Source of the DNA: Bacteroidales bacterium | GTDB lineage: Bacteria > Bacteroidota > Bacteroidia > Bacteroidales > Marinifilaceae | NCBI GenBank assembly: GCA_015061245.1 | Contig: SUWY01000003.1 | Span: forward strand, 39,966-103,965 | DNA: 64,000 nucleotides | Direction: 5' to 3' | Shown here: positions 47,341-57,737 of the stretch, piece by piece | How the letters are laid out: every line of letters begins with the position of its first letter | Numbering within the stretch: position 1 is the stretch's first letter | The notes under the pieces: generated by a model | Seen by the model: the letters and a program-made list of their open reading frames with translations, nothing else | Database searches by the model: none | What the model was told of the DNA's origin: nothing | Position numbers and translations under genes: made by a program

Positions 47341-50300
47341 TTATATTGCAGTATTCGGTGACTTGCTTTATATACTCATCGCGTTCGGCTCCGAATTTGT
47401 AATCAATAACACTAATCTCATTATCCTTGATGACAACTCGGTCCGGTCGCATAATTTTGCCGTCGGGAAGAACAATTTCGCGCTCAACAATACTTCTGAC
47501 ATTGTTGCCGAACCAGCCCATATTCTCTACTTGTTTCATGTATGAAGCAATAAGCTCTTTGTAACGCTCCTGTTCTATAGCGCTCATCAAGCCTGCATTA
47601 CATGCTGCCTGTATACCCCTCTCAATATCTTCGGGCGAGGTTACATTCTGCATAATGAAGTGTTGCAGTTTACCCTCGTCAATAGCCTTTGTTCTGGGTG
47701 ATTCGTCGGGTATAAAATCTTTGTGAGTAGATTTAACTACAAATTTATCTGCACTGGTATAGGCGCTATATTTGGTAATGGATATTTGATTTGATTCGGT
47801 ATCCTCGATACTCTCCTCTTGAGATATTGAAGATAATGAACCACATCTATAATAAATTTCATTCGACTCAGGGTCATCAGAGAGTTCATCCCATTTAAAA
47901 TCGGCATTAAATTTTTCCTGTGATAAAACATTTAATGCCAACCCATTACTCTTCTTATCATACTTTTTTGCTGTCGAAAATATTGAACAAATATGAAGGC
48001 TCTCGACAGGTCTGGTCATTGCAACATATAGCACATTCAGACGATCAATCATACTTCGACACAGCTCCTCTTTATACTCTGCTTGGAAATATGTATTAAG
48101 TAACTTATCGCTTACATTTACAGGAACATACTTATCCTCTCCAAATACCTTATCTGCATTAACCCACATAGGATAATTAGGCTTATGAAAATCCCAATCA
48201 AGGAATGGAATTATTACATGTCTGAATTGCAATCCCTTGGATTTATGGATAGTCATAACTCTGACCGCATCAATCTTTTCAGAGAGAGTAATCTTCTCTG
48301 TATTCAACTTTTCATCCCACTCATCAATAAACTCAGATAGTGAGTTAGAATGTGTTGTGGTATAATTATATACCAAATCCTGAAATGCAATTAAATAGTT
48401 AACCTCATTCTCTTGATCACCAAGCGAGAATATTTTTATAAGACACTCAATACAATCGTAAAGAGGTAGAGCCGACAATCGTTTTTCATCAAGTTCCGGA
48501 GCACACTCTTCTGAAATACCCAATAGTTCACGTAATGAGTTACTTGTACTACTATTTATAAACAACTCTTCAGGACATATCTCTTCCTTGACTTTGTAGT
48601 AATACGATAAAACAATAGCTCGATTGGCAAAATCCATAGGATTTCTTAAATATCTCAGCAAGGCTATAATGAAACATACTGCATTGGAATTTCCAATAAC
48701 AAGGCTCTCATTTGAGACAAATGGAATTGACTCCTCGAGAAGTTTAATAGTAATCTTTTCAGCTTCACTTGATGTACTTACCAATATTGAACAATCATTC
48801 CAATTGCGACCACTCTCCTTTAACTCTCTAAGAGTAGTTACAATTCTATTCATCAGATTTTCATACCACTCATCCTGTTCAATATATGGTGAGGCATTTG
48901 TGAAATAAAATTCAACAAGACCGGGATATTTATCTTTTTTAATCTCCTGACAACCATTGGTATATGCATCGGTTATCTCATCGTACCAACTAGACGAATC
49001 AGAATCAGTACCACACTTATCATCATACTGAGCTTTTATACAATTGACTGCAACAGGGAAGAAGGTATTGTTGAATTTTACAATATTACTATAGCTTCGC
49101 CAATTCGCATTAAGGTTTTCGCTGTATATATTTTGATGGCTAAAATCATTTTTAATATCGTATGCCAACAATCGCCAATCACTATTTCTGAACTTATAGA
49201 TACTCTGTTTTATATCTCCCACAATAAGTGATTGATTACCTGCCGAAATACTATTAGCAATCAACGGATTAAAGTTGTTCCACTGCATACGGGATGTATC
49301 CTGGAACTCATCAATCATAATGTTGTCATAATAATTTCCCATCTTCTCATATATGAAGGTGGTATCATTATTGTTTATCAACTTAGCAAGCAATTTAGTC
49401 GTATCGTGCAAAGTCATAGTGTCATTCTCTTTGCACAATTGCACCATCTCATCAGAGATACTCTTCAAAATACCCAAATTTGCCATATTAGGCAGAATTG
49501 CAGTACAAGAAGCATACATCTCTCCATTGCTTGATATATAGTCATTGAGTTTTTCTGCAATAGGATTCAAAAGGAGCGATACTGGCTGGTTCTTTGGAGT
49601 AAGCCAATCACAATCACTATATGCCTTAACATATCTTGATGGAAGTTCACGAATAGATGTTAAAAAAATATTATCATCTAAACCTTTAATGAATACTCCT
49701 CCTCCGCCGCCCTTTTTAAACTTCAGTGAATCTGTAGTATGACCAAAAGCATTTAGAGTATCTATAAAATTTTGGCAGATCTTTTTATACCCCTTTTCAT
49801 ACTCATTAATCCTCTTCTCCAAACTCTTGGTTAATGAGTAAATCTCTTCTACAGTATATTTTAAGAGTACCCCCTCAATATCACTGGTACTCTCTTTGAA
49901 AAGCTCTTTTCCAATCGCAATTAATGAGTCATTGACTTTGATTTTTGAGGCTTTATCCAACGAATTGTTAACATAGCTTCTAATCCAGCTTTTGAGTGAG
50001 GTATCGTTTGGAATCTTAGCTATAACTCTCTCAACTGCAGCAGATAATAAGGAATCGGTGTCAAGTTCTACACTATAAGAAGGAGATTTCTTCAACTCTT
50101 TCAAAAATGAGCGCATCAACTTTTGAAAGAATTGGTCGATGGTAGATACCGATAACTTTCCATAATCGTGTAGCAACGCATTAAGCAGATACTTTGCTTT
50201 CGAAGTTAATGCCTCGTATGTTGTAATTCCTGCTTTATGTAGTTCAGAACAAGCCAATAGTTCCTCTTCATAATTACTCTTGTGTGTACCTTGAGCCAAT

Positions 50301-50473
50301 AAATATAGCTCATCAATTATTCTATACTTCATCTCCTCGGTTGCCTTATTTGTAAAGGTAACCGCTAAGGTGTGTTTATATCCATCTTTTTGACTGAAGA
50401 TAAGTTTAAAGTATTCAAGAACCAGTCTGTATGTTTTACCAGCTCCTGCCGATGCTGTATAGATATTTAACAT
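47261..50473 (-). CDS. AddA/RecB-type helicase-nuclease
   Basis: 1070 residues. UvrD-type helicase motifs: I ASAGAGKTYRL (8-18), II IMIDEFQDTSRMQW, III LIVGDIKQSIYKFRNSD, V VMTIHKSKGLQFRHVIIPF, VI LYVAMTRPVESLHI. The C-terminus carries a PD-(D/E)xK nuclease with RPDRVV and VIDYKFG. Such proteins resect double-strand breaks with an AddB-type partner, which is not in this window. Appears monocistronic, behind the fabG terminator. Its 3' end overlaps the serine hydrolase gene by 80 bases. Confidence 0.92.
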   Translation of the reverse strand: MLNIYTASAGAGKTYRLVLEYFKLIFSQKDGYKHTLAVTFTNKATEEMKYRIIDELYLLAQGTHKSNYEEELLACSELHKAGITTYEALTSKAKYLLNALLHDYGKLSVSTIDQFFQKLMRSFLKELKKSPSYSVELDTDSLLSAAVERVIAKIPNDTSLKSWIRSYVNNSLDKASKIKVNDSLIAIGKELFKESTSDIEGVLLKYTVEEIYSLTKSLEKRINEYEKGYKKICQNFIDTLNAFGHTTDSLKFKKGGGGGVFIKGLDDNIFLTSIRELPSRYVKAYSDCDWLTPKNQPVSLLLNPIAEKLNDYISSNGEMYASCTAILPNMANLGILKSISDEMVQLCKENDTMTLHDTTKLLAKLINNNDTTFIYEKMGNYYDNIMIDEFQDTSRMQWNNFNPLIANSISAGNQSLIVGDIKQSIYKFRNSDWRLLAYDIKNDFSHQNIYSENLNANWRSYSNIVKFNNTFFPVAVNCIKAQYDDKCGTDSDSSSWYDEITDAYTNGCQEIKKDKYPGLVEFYFTNASPYIEQDEWYENLMNRIVTTLRELKESGRNWNDCSILVSTSSEAEKITIKLLEESIPFVSNESLVIGNSNAVCFIIALLRYLRNPMDFANRAIVLSYYYKVKEEICPEELFINSSTSNSLRELLGISEECAPELDEKRLSALPLYDCIECLIKIFSLGDQENEVNYLIAFQDLVYNYTTTHSNSLSEFIDEWDEKLNTEKITLSEKIDAVRVMTIHKSKGLQFRHVIIPFLDWDFHKPNYPMWVNADKVFGEDKYVPVNVSDKLLNTYFQAEYKEELCRSMIDRLNVLYVAMTRPVESLHICSIFSTAKKYDKKSNGLALNVLSQEKFNADFKWDELSDDPESNEIYYRCGSLSSISQEESIEDTESNQISITKYSAYTSADKFVVKSTHKDFIPDESPRTKAIDEGKLQHFIMQNVTSPEDIERGIQAACNAGLMSAIEQERYKELIASYMKQVENMGWFGNNVRSIVEREIVLPDGKIMRPDRVVIKDNEISVIDYKFGAERDEYIKQVTEYCNIIRSMGYGTPVKGYLWYPKLAKIISVD

Positions 50474-50487
50474 GGCTATATTTATTT

Positions 50488-50524
50488 AAAAAACGGGCTG
50501 ACCAAAAGAGTTTTTGATCAGCCC
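50488..50524 (-). terminator. Terminator after fabG
   Basis: 13-bp stem GGGCTGACCAAAA with 12 matches to its partner arm and a 4-base loop, followed on the minus strand by GTTTTTTAAAT. It separates fabG from the helicase gene. Confidence 0.85.
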
Positions 50525-50550
50525 TTGTTTAAGATGTGAATAGGACTCTA

Positions 50551-51297
50551 TTACATATTCATTCCACCATCAACCTGGATAACCTGACCGCTTACATAAG
50601 AAGACAAATCAGAAGCCAAGAATACAGCTACATCTGCAACATCCTCTGGCTTACCTCCACGACGCAATGGAATTTTCTGGCACCACTCTTTTCTTACATC
50701 CTCAGGAAGAGCCGCTGTCATAGCTGTCTCAATGAAACCAGGAGCAATAGCATTTGCTCTGATTCCCTTTGCTCCCATCTCCTGAGCAATAGATTTTGCC
50801 AATGCAATCATACCTGCCTTTGAAGCTGAATAGTTGCACTGTCCTGCATTACCATGAACACCAACAACCGATGCCATATTGATAATGCTACCACCCTTCT
50901 GACGCATCATAATAGGAGTACAGGCATGAATAAAGTTGAATGCAGATTTCAAGTTAACTGTAATAACAGCATCCCACTGAGCCTCAGTCATTCTCAACAT
51001 CAATCCATCTTTGGTTATACCTGCATTGTTTACCAAAATATCAATAGAGCCAAAATCTTCCTTTACCTGATTTACAACCTCTGCTGTCTGAGCAAAATCT
51101 GCAGCATTAGATGCATATCCTTTAGCCTTTACTCCGTATGCCATAATCTCCTTCTCTGTTTCCTGACCATTCTCGTCAATCACCAAATCGGTAAATGCAA
51201 CATTTGCTCCCTCTGAAGCAAATTTCAATGCAATTGCCTTACCAATACCGCGAGCTGCACCGGTAATCAAAGCTGTTTTTCCCTCTAATAATTTCAT
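50551..51297 (-). CDS. fabG: 3-oxoacyl-[ACP] reductase
   Basis: 248 residues from the ATG at 51297 (MKLLEGKTALITGAARGIG); an upstream GTG in frame would add a non-conserved tail. SDR motifs: TGAARGIG, NNAGITKDGLMLRM, catalytic Ser in NMASVVGVHGN, YSASKAG and the C-terminal ASDLSSYVSGQVIQVDGGM typical of FabG. It reduces 3-oxoacyl-ACP with NADPH in fatty-acid elongation. Confidence 0.95.
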   Translation of the reverse strand: MKLLEGKTALITGAARGIGKAIALKFASEGANVAFTDLVIDENGQETEKEIMAYGVKAKGYASNAADFAQTAEVVNQVKEDFGSIDILVNNAGITKDGLMLRMTEAQWDAVITVNLKSAFNFIHACTPIMMRQKGGSIINMASVVGVHGNAGQCNYSASKAGMIALAKSIAQEMGAKGIRANAIAPGFIETAMTAALPEDVRKEWCQKIPLRRGGKPEDVADVAVFLASDLSSYVSGQVIQVDGGMNM

Positions 51298-51362
51298 AGC
51301 TATTTTGTTTAAATTTAGAATTTCAAATTCAACCACAAAATTAATCTTTTTTACTTAACAGA

Positions 51363-51397
51363 CAAAGGTAGTTTATAGGAAAGTTTTTATACCTTTG
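51363..51397. promoter_or_regulatory. Back-to-back -7 elements for fabG (-) and pta (+)
   Basis: CAAAGGTA (51363-51370, minus-strand TACCTTTG) and TACCTTTG (51390-51397, plus strand) form an inverted pair, each about 30-65 bases before the gene it would serve. No clear -33 TTTG for either. Confidence 0.55.
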
Positions 51398-51425
51398 CAT
51401 TCAGTATACAAAAATCAAAATCAAT

Positions 51426-52427
51426 ATGAATCTATTAGAGCAGATTAAAGAGAATGCAAAGCAATACGGAAAACGTATCGTTTTGCCTGAGGGTACAGAG
51501 GAGCGTACCATTAAGGCTGCCGACCAGATATTGGCCGAGGGCATTGCCAAGGTTATTTTGGTAGGAAATCCAAACGAGATTGCTGAGTTGGCAAAGAAGT
51601 TGGATTTGCACAATATTGAGAATGCAACAATTATTGATCCAATTTCTCACGAGAAAAAAGAGGAGTATGCTGATCTATTGGTGGAGTTGCGTAAGAGCAA
51701 AGGTATGACCAAAGAGCAGGCAATGAAACTTGTTGAGGATCCATTGTATTTGGCAACCCTTATGATTAAGAGTGGTGATGCTGATGGTGAGGTTGCAGGA
51801 GCATTAAATTCAACAGGAAATGTTCTTAGACCTGCATTGCAGATTGTAAAGACCAAACCGGGACTTACAACCGTATCAGGAGCATTCCTTCTTTTGACAG
51901 AGAAACCGGAGTATGGAGAGAATGGTTTGTTGGTAGTTGCCGATTGTGCTGTTACCCCAGATCCAACTGCTACTCAATTGGCAGAGATTGCTGTTACTAC
52001 TGCTAATACAGCTAAGGCTATTGCAAAGATTGAGCCTCGTGTTGCAATGTTGAGTTTCTCTACTAAGGGATCTGCTAAACATGAGCGTGTTGATAAGGTT
52101 GTTGAGGCAACTAAATTGGCACAAGAGATGGCTCCGGAGTTGATGATTGATGGTGAGTTGCAGGCTGATGCTGCATTGGTTCCATCGGTCGGAAACCAAA
52201 AAGCTCCAGGAAGCCCTGTAGCAGGAAAGGCAAATGTATTGGTATTCCCATCTCTAGAGGTTGGAAACATCAGCTATAAGTTGGTACAGAGAATTGCAGG
52301 AATTGAGGCTGTTGGACCTGTTCTTCAGGGAATGGCTGCTCCAATTAACGACCTTTCTCGTGGTTGTTCTGTTAGCGATATTGTAAACTTGGTAGCAATC
52401 ACTGCTTGTCAAGCACAAGGATTATAA
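51426..52427 (+). CDS. pta: Phosphate acetyltransferase
   Basis: 333 residues, the short form with only the PTA/PTB catalytic domain. Seen: RIVLPEGTEERTIKAADQI near 19, GDADGEVAGALNSTGNVLRP near 118, LSFSTKGSAKHERVDKVVEA near 209 and NVLVFPSLEVGNISYKL near 276. It interconverts acetyl-CoA and acetyl phosphate. It lies 16 bases before ackA; together they make acetate and ATP. Confidence 0.97.
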   Translation: MNLLEQIKENAKQYGKRIVLPEGTEERTIKAADQILAEGIAKVILVGNPNEIAELAKKLDLHNIENATIIDPISHEKKEEYADLLVELRKSKGMTKEQAMKLVEDPLYLATLMIKSGDADGEVAGALNSTGNVLRPALQIVKTKPGLTTVSGAFLLLTEKPEYGENGLLVVADCAVTPDPTATQLAEIAVTTANTAKAIAKIEPRVAMLSFSTKGSAKHERVDKVVEATKLAQEMAPELMIDGELQADAALVPSVGNQKAPGSPVAGKANVLVFPSLEVGNISYKLVQRIAGIEAVGPVLQGMAAPINDLSRGCSVSDIVNLVAITACQAQGL

Positions 52428-52443
52428 AAAACAGTAAAATATA

Positions 52444-53643
52444 ATGAACGTATTAGTATTGAATTGCGGAAGCTCATCAATTAAGTATCAATTGCGTGAG
52501 ATGAGCGAGGGCTCGAATGTATTGAAGGCCAAAGGAATTGTTGAGAAGATTGGGTTGCCAATGGGCGATATTATCTACCGTCCAACAGGTAAGGAACAGT
52601 CTATGATTGAGCAACCAATTCCTGATCATACAGCAGGAATGGACCTTATCCTTAAGGCTTTGGTTAATCCTGAAACAGGAGTAATCAGTTCATTGAGTGA
52701 GATTGATGCTTGTGGACACCGTGTAGCTCACGGAGGAGAGTATTTCTCTGAGAGTGTATTGGTTGACGACGATGTTAAAGCAAAGATTCAAGAGTGCTGT
52801 GCATTGGCACCATTGCACAATCCAGCAAACTTGAATGGAATTGTAACAATGGAGAAATTGATGCCTGGTGTTCCTCAGGTTGCCGTGTTTGATACATCAT
52901 TCCACCAAACAATTCCCGAGGAGGCATACACCTACTCTATCCCATCAAAATATTATCGTGAGGATAAGATTCGTAGATATGGTTTCCATGGAACATCGCA
53001 CAAGTATGTTGCAGAGAAGGCTTGTAAATCATTGGGATGGGATATAACAACCAAAAAGATTATTACATGTCACTTAGGTAACGGTGCATCGGTAACTGCT
53101 ATCAAGTATGGTAAATCTGTTGATACCTCTATGGGATTCACCCCGGTATCTGGAGTTACAATGGGAACCAGAACCGGAGATATTGATGCAGGAGCATTGT
53201 TATATATCTTCGAAAAGGAGGGATATAGTTACCAGCAGGCTAATGACTTTATTAATAAAAAGTGTGGTTTGTTAGGAATCTCTGAGAAGACATCTGATTT
53301 CCGTGATCTTGCAGACGCAGCTAATCGTGGAGACAAATTATCAAGATTAGCTTTAAAGGTATTCTTCTATACAATTAAGCGCTACGTTGGTGCATATGCC
53401 GCTGTAATGGATGGTGTTGATTTGATTATTGTTACAGGAGGAATTGGAGAGAATAATCCAAGTGTTCGTGAGGAGATTTGCGGTAAGTTGTCATATTTGG
53501 GAATCACATTGGATAATAAAGCTAACCTTACTCGTGAAGATAGAGTTATTACAACTCCTGATTCAAAGGCTACCGTTATGGTTGTTGCAACCGACGAAGA
53601 GTTGGTTATTGCAACCGATACTGCCCGTTTGGCTCAAAAGTAA
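52444..53643 (+). CDS. ackA: Acetate kinase
   Basis: 399 residues, the usual length. Motifs: VLNCGSSSIKYQL (4-16), GHRVAHGGEYF near 87, FDTSFHQTIPEEAY, ITCHLGNGASVTAIK near 204, GTRTGDIDAG and VTGGIGENNPSVRE near 328. It makes ATP and acetate from acetyl phosphate. Operon with pta, ended by a hairpin at 53668. Confidence 0.98.
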   Translation: MNVLVLNCGSSSIKYQLREMSEGSNVLKAKGIVEKIGLPMGDIIYRPTGKEQSMIEQPIPDHTAGMDLILKALVNPETGVISSLSEIDACGHRVAHGGEYFSESVLVDDDVKAKIQECCALAPLHNPANLNGIVTMEKLMPGVPQVAVFDTSFHQTIPEEAYTYSIPSKYYREDKIRRYGFHGTSHKYVAEKACKSLGWDITTKKIITCHLGNGASVTAIKYGKSVDTSMGFTPVSGVTMGTRTGDIDAGALLYIFEKEGYSYQQANDFINKKCGLLGISEKTSDFRDLADAANRGDKLSRLALKVFFYTIKRYVGAYAAVMDGVDLIIVTGGIGENNPSVREEICGKLSYLGITLDNKANLTREDRVITTPDSKATVMVVATDEELVIATDTARLAQK

Positions 53644-53667
53644 TCATATAAGATTTTATGCATAAAG

Positions 53668-53698
53668 AAAGCCCGGAAGTCATTGACCTTCGGGCTTT
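53668..53698. terminator. Bidirectional terminator after ackA
   Basis: Stem AAAGCCCG(G)AAG / CTTCGGGCTTT with an 8-base loop, lying between ackA (+) and the lipoprotein gene (-). Flanking A/T runs suit both directions. Confidence 0.85.
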
Positions 53699-53717
53699 AA
53701 ATTTACCAATTAAATAT

Positions 53718-54494
53718 TTACTTCTTGATATCTGCAACGTACTCTGCACCCTCTTTTCCGAGTGTTATTACGATTTGAGAACTTTCACGAAGCACTCCGG
53801 TTCCATTCGAAGCAACAGCTCTTAAAACGAACTTTTGGCCATCGTCAAAATGGTTTATAATATTAGTTCCCAATTGGATATACTCTCCTGCACTTACAGG
53901 ATCTGTAGCAATTAACTGTCTGTAATTAGGTTGATCGTATGGTGCAATAGATAGTCCATAACTCAATGCTCTTGTTGTTGGAGCAATTGTTACTCTGAAA
54001 TGTTGTCCGGGATAATATTTAGCCTCTACAATATTAACTGGTCCCAATATAGAGTCTAATTTTAATCCATCCATACTCACTCTGTTTTCAAAACTTTTTC
54101 CGTTTGCGTCCTTTACTGTCAAAATATATGGGCCACTTGAGATTTTCTTTACATCTGATGTCCATGGATAGTTTTGTTGATTAATTGGAGAGTAGAAGTT
54201 ATATACTCCTGTATTTGTTGCAGATTGCCATTGTAGTGGATAGTAAGTGGTATCAGCAACACCTGTTTGTTTGTCACTTGTATATGACTTTACATTATAT
54301 GACAACAAAGCTCTATTTGATTGTACTGTAAAATATGGAGCAAATAGAGGAACATCCTCACCATTAATAGTCTTGTTCTGTTGCATTACATAAATAGAGG
54401 TAAATGCAGCATTAAAGTCATTATCAGGTTTGCAGGCAAACATTGATAGTAGGGTTACTCCAAGAAGTGCGAAATTTCTAATCTTTTTGTTCAT
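53718..54494 (-). CDS. Lipoprotein of unknown function
   Basis: 258 residues with a signal peptide and lipobox (LLSMFACKPDND, Cys21). The mature part is beta-rich without a family I can name; YYPGQHFRVTIAPTTRALSYG (core only: PGQHFRVTI) and GEYIQLGTNIINHFDDG give the impression of immunoglobulin-like strands. It has its own promoter and terminators on both sides, so it is a single-gene unit. Location in the outer membrane is inferred. Confidence 0.72.
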   Translation of the reverse strand: MNKKIRNFALLGVTLLSMFACKPDNDFNAAFTSIYVMQQNKTINGEDVPLFAPYFTVQSNRALLSYNVKSYTSDKQTGVADTTYYPLQWQSATNTGVYNFYSPINQQNYPWTSDVKKISSGPYILTVKDANGKSFENRVSMDGLKLDSILGPVNIVEAKYYPGQHFRVTIAPTTRALSYGLSIAPYDQPNYRQLIATDPVSAGEYIQLGTNIINHFDDGQKFVLRAVASNGTGVLRESSQIVITLGKEGAEYVADIKK

Positions 54495-54520
54495 AATTCA
54501 TTAATTTTTATTTTCGGGTG

Positions 54521-54552
54521 CAAACTTACCGCTTTTTTACCAATGTAGCAAA
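54521..54552 (-). promoter_or_regulatory. Promoter for the single lipoprotein gene
   Basis: Minus strand: TTTG (54549-54552), 20 bases, TAAGTTTG (54521-54528), a full consensus match 26 bases before the start codon. Confidence 0.82.
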
Positions 54553-54591
54553 TGGTAATCTTATGCAAAGAGTTAATAACTTATAAATAAT

Positions 54592-54624
54592 CAAAAAAAA
54601 TCGAGGAACCGAATTGGTCCCTCG
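54592..54624 (-). terminator. Terminator after pgi
   Basis: Arms TCGAGGAACC and GGTCCCTCGA pair with one imperfection; on the minus strand a run of eight T follows. It ends the sdaA-pgi transcript. Confidence 0.85.
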
Positions 54625-54651
54625 ACAACTATCTATTGAAAACTCAATAAA

Positions 54652-55986
54652 TTACTTATTCAATTTAGCGCGAATAGCTTTTGACTCCTCCTCGTATCCT
54701 GGCTTATCAAGAAGAGCAAACATATTCTTCTTATATGCCTCAACTCCCGGCTGATCAAATGTATTGATATCACACATAGTTCCAGAGATTCCGCAACCTA
54801 ACTCAAAGAAGTACAACAACTCTCCAATTGTCTGCTCGCTGATATTAGGCATAACGATGCGCATATTTGGAACTCCACCATCAACGTGAGCTAACTGAGT
54901 TCCAAGCTCTGCCATCTTGTTAACATAGTCAACATTCTTACCTGCAAGGAAGTTCAATTTATCCAAGTTATCTGCATCGGTTGGAATAAGAACTTTGTAG
55001 TTTGGATTTTCAACAGAGATAACTGTCTCCATCAACATTCTAACTCCGTCCTGAATGTATTGACCCATTGAGTGCAAGTCCGTTGTAAAATCACAACCAG
55101 CAGGGAATATACCCTGACCATCCTTACCCTCGCTCTCTCCATAAAGCTGTTTCCACCACTCTGTTACATAGTGAAGTTTATGGTTAAAATTAGCAAGAAC
55201 CTCAACACCATAGCCCTTATCATTTAGAGCATTTCTGCAAGCTGCATATTGAACTGCAATGTTATCAGGAGTATTCAAACAGTACTCCTCCATATCCTTA
55301 GCACCTTTAACAAATGCCTTAATATCAAATCCTGCAATAGCAATTGGCAATAAACCTACCGGAGTCAATACAGAGAAACGTCCACCAACATTATCTGGAA
55401 TTACAAAAGTCTTGTAACCCTCATTATTCGCCAAAGTTCTCAAAGCACCCTTTGACTCGTCGGTAATAGCAACAATTCTCTTACCTGCCTCCTCTTTACC
55501 AACTTTCGCCTCAAGCAACTCCTTCAACAAACGGAATCCAATTGCAGGCTCGGTTGTTGTTCCTGATTTAGAGATAACGCAAATTCCAAACTCTTTGTTT
55601 GCCAAATATGATACCAACTCATGGTAGTAGTCCTCGCCAATATTGTGACCGGCAAACAAAACCTTCATAGGAGCATTATCATAGTATGCAAAACTGTTTG
55701 ATAAAGCCTCGATAACAGCCTTAGCTCCAAGGTATGAACCTCCGATACCAATAACAACCACAACATTTGTTCTTGCTCTTAAGTTGTTTGCAGTCTCGAC
55801 AATGTCGTTAAGAGTCTCCTCGTTAATGCTTGATGGAAGGTTTACCCAACCCAAAAAGTCATTTCCCTTACAAGTTCCATTCTTAACTTGCTCCATTGCT
55901 GCATTTGCTTTTGGCAAATAACCTGCAACGCACTCTTTCTCCACGAATCCGTAAATCTTGTCAGATTCAAATTTAATTGTGTTCAT
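54652..55986 (-). CDS. pgi: Glucose-6-phosphate isomerase
   Basis: 444 residues from the ATG at 55986 ([14 protein letters not shown]); the longer frame begins at a TTG that overlaps sdaA. Seen: [60 protein letters not shown] (core [10 protein letters not shown]), and the catalytic region [14 protein letters not shown]. It interconverts glucose-6-phosphate and fructose-6-phosphate. It lies 23 bases after sdaA and is probably co-transcribed with it. Confidence 0.97.
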   Translation of the reverse strand: MNTIKFESDKIYGFVEKECVAGYLPKANAAMEQVKNGTCKGNDFLGWVNLPSSINEETLNDIVETANNLRARTNVVVVIGIGGSYLGAKAVIEALSNSFAYYDNAPMKVLFAGHNIGEDYYHELVSYLANKEFGICVISKSGTTTEPAIGFRLLKELLEAKVGKEEAGKRIVAITDESKGALRTLANNEGYKTFVIPDNVGGRFSVLTPVGLLPIAIAGFDIKAFVKGAKDMEEYCLNTPDNIAVQYAACRNALNDKGYGVEVLANFNHKLHYVTEWWKQLYGESEGKDGQGIFPAGCDFTTDLHSMGQYIQDGVRMLMETVISVENPNYKVLIPTDADNLDKLNFLAGKNVDYVNKMAELGTQLAHVDGGVPNMRIVMPNISEQTIGELLYFFELGCGISGTMCDINTFDQPGVEAYKKNMFALLDKPGYEEESKAIRAKLNK

Positions 55987-56009
55987 CTCTTTATATGTTT
56001 TTAATTTAC

Positions 56010-57257
56010 TTACCAATCTCTACCGCCCTGTACATTACATTTTGCTTTCAACAGTGCGCATACATTTGCCAAGCCACCCAAGCCTGTCTCACGATATTTA
56101 GCCTGCATATCCTTACCGGTCTCCATCATGGTCTTAACCACATCATCGAATGATACTTTGTGGTTTCCATCTGAGAATAGAGCGAATAGTGCACACTCAC
56201 GAGCTTTTTGCGATACGAAGGCATTTCGCTCAATACATGGAATCTGAACATAACCGCCAACCGGGTCACATGTCAAACCTAGATTGTGCTCAAAACCCAT
56301 CTCTGCTGCATATTCAATCTGTCTTGGAGAACCTCCCCAAATTTGTGTCGCAGCAGCAGCTGCCATAGCGCAGGCCGTACCTAACTCTCCTTGACAGCCT
56401 ACTTCAGCACCGGAAATAGATCCGTTTGTTTTAACAATGGTTCCAACCAAACCAGCAGTTGCCAATCCGCGAATGATACGGAAATCAGGCATCTTTTGGT
56501 CATGTTTCATAAAGTAAAGAACTGCCGGCAAAACTCCCGATGCTCCACAAGTCGGTGCTGTTGTAACAATACCTCCTGCTGCATTCTCTTCCGATGTTGC
56601 CAAAGCTGCAGCAAACATCAATCCCATTGAGTTTGATGATCCCATCTGCTGCAAGGATTTCACATAGTATGATGGAGCTTTACGAGTCAATTTCAGTGGT
56701 CCAGGAAGGACTCCCTCGTTCTGTAATCCTGCCTCAACAGTCTTCTGCATCTGCTCCCACACAGTGTTCAAATAGGTTGTAATCTCCGGGCCCTCGTTCT
56801 TTAAAACATAGTCTGCAAATGAGTATCCCTCCTGCTCACATAGAGTAAGAATATCACTCATGCAACTCTCTTTGTAAACTTCCGGGGTTGCAAAGGTACC
56901 CTTCTCATCCCAAAGAACTCCACCTCCTACACTATATACCTCCCATGCATCGGTAGACTCACCCCATCGTATAGCTTCAAATAGCATACCATTTGGATGC
57001 TTAGGCAGGAACTCATCCTTCTTCCATACAAACTCAATTTCGGTATTTGGCACAACATTGTTCATCGCTCTGGTAATAGCACTGTCGGTTCCGTGTCCTT
57101 TACCGGTTAATGCCAAACTTCCGTAAAGAGTAACTCTGAACGAATCTACATTACGCAAATGTCTTTTGCGATAATAGGTCGCTGCCCTACTGGGTCCCAT
57201 GGTATGGCTTGAAGATGGACCATATCCCGATGTGAAGATCTCTTTAATTGACTTCAT
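56010..57257 (-). CDS. sdaA: L-serine ammonia-lyase, single-chain iron-sulfur type
   Basis: 415 residues with both the beta (about 1-150) and alpha (about 170-400) domains fused. [14 protein letters not shown] near 14 is the substrate loop; cysteines for the [4Fe-4S] cluster lie in [29 protein letters not shown] and [12 protein letters not shown]. It deaminates L-serine to pyruvate and ammonia. It begins 28 bases after the RNase P RNA gene and precedes pgi. Confidence 0.96.
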   Translation of the reverse strand: MKSIKEIFTSGYGPSSSHTMGPSRAATYYRKRHLRNVDSFRVTLYGSLALTGKGHGTDSAITRAMNNVVPNTEIEFVWKKDEFLPKHPNGMLFEAIRWGESTDAWEVYSVGGGVLWDEKGTFATPEVYKESCMSDILTLCEQEGYSFADYVLKNEGPEITTYLNTVWEQMQKTVEAGLQNEGVLPGPLKLTRKAPSYYVKSLQQMGSSNSMGLMFAAALATSEENAAGGIVTTAPTCGASGVLPAVLYFMKHDQKMPDFRIIRGLATAGLVGTIVKTNGSISGAEVGCQGELGTACAMAAAAATQIWGGSPRQIEYAAEMGFEHNLGLTCDPVGGYVQIPCIERNAFVSQKARECALFALFSDGNHKVSFDDVVKTMMETGKDMQAKYRETGLGGLANVCALLKAKCNVQGGRDW

Positions 57258-57285
57258 ATCCTTTTGATTTTGTTTTATTGTTAAA

Positions 57286-57633
57286 AGTATAGCTGGTCTA
57301 TAAGCCGGGTTCTGTACCTTTCGGTCTCTATCATTTATCTCGGCTACGAATCACTTCGCAGCTCTAGCAGCCTACCCCTCGACATTGGTCGGGTCAACCT
57401 TAATTGTCGATATACATGGCCTTGCAACACGTGTGACGTACGGCTACCTCGATCACCCGAGATACCGGTGGGCTCTTACCCCACCTTTTCACCCTTATTC
57501 TGCAAGCAGAACGGTTATTCTCTGTTACGCTACAACACCCTTACGGATATCTTCCCGTTAGGAAGCACGTTACCCTATGTTGCCCGGACTTTCCTCTAAT
57601 TATAAAATTAGCGATAGAACGACCTGCTATACT
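57286..57633 (-). ncRNA. rnpB: RNase P RNA
   Basis: About 348 bases, bacterial type A by its conserved blocks. On the minus strand the 5' part has GAGGAAAGTCCGGGCAACAT and the 3' end reads ACAGAACCCGGCTTATAGAC, both diagnostic. I placed the ends by the P1 helix: the outermost 13 bases of each side pair at 12 positions. It is the catalytic RNA that matures tRNA 5' ends. sdaA follows 28 bases later on the same strand; no separate terminator is obvious between them. Confidence 0.96.
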
Positions 57634-57737
57634 TGTATTTTACTCTAAAAGTAGTAACTTTACAATCAACAAAAATAGTAAATTTTATTTTTTTTAAGAA
57701 TTTAACAAACAATTATTTCTGTATTGAAGCGATAAAA

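Noticed and set aside
57633..57737. N-terminal extension of the DUF4294 protein
   Set aside because: It begins at the 5' end of the RNase P RNA gene and precedes a proper signal peptide at 57738.
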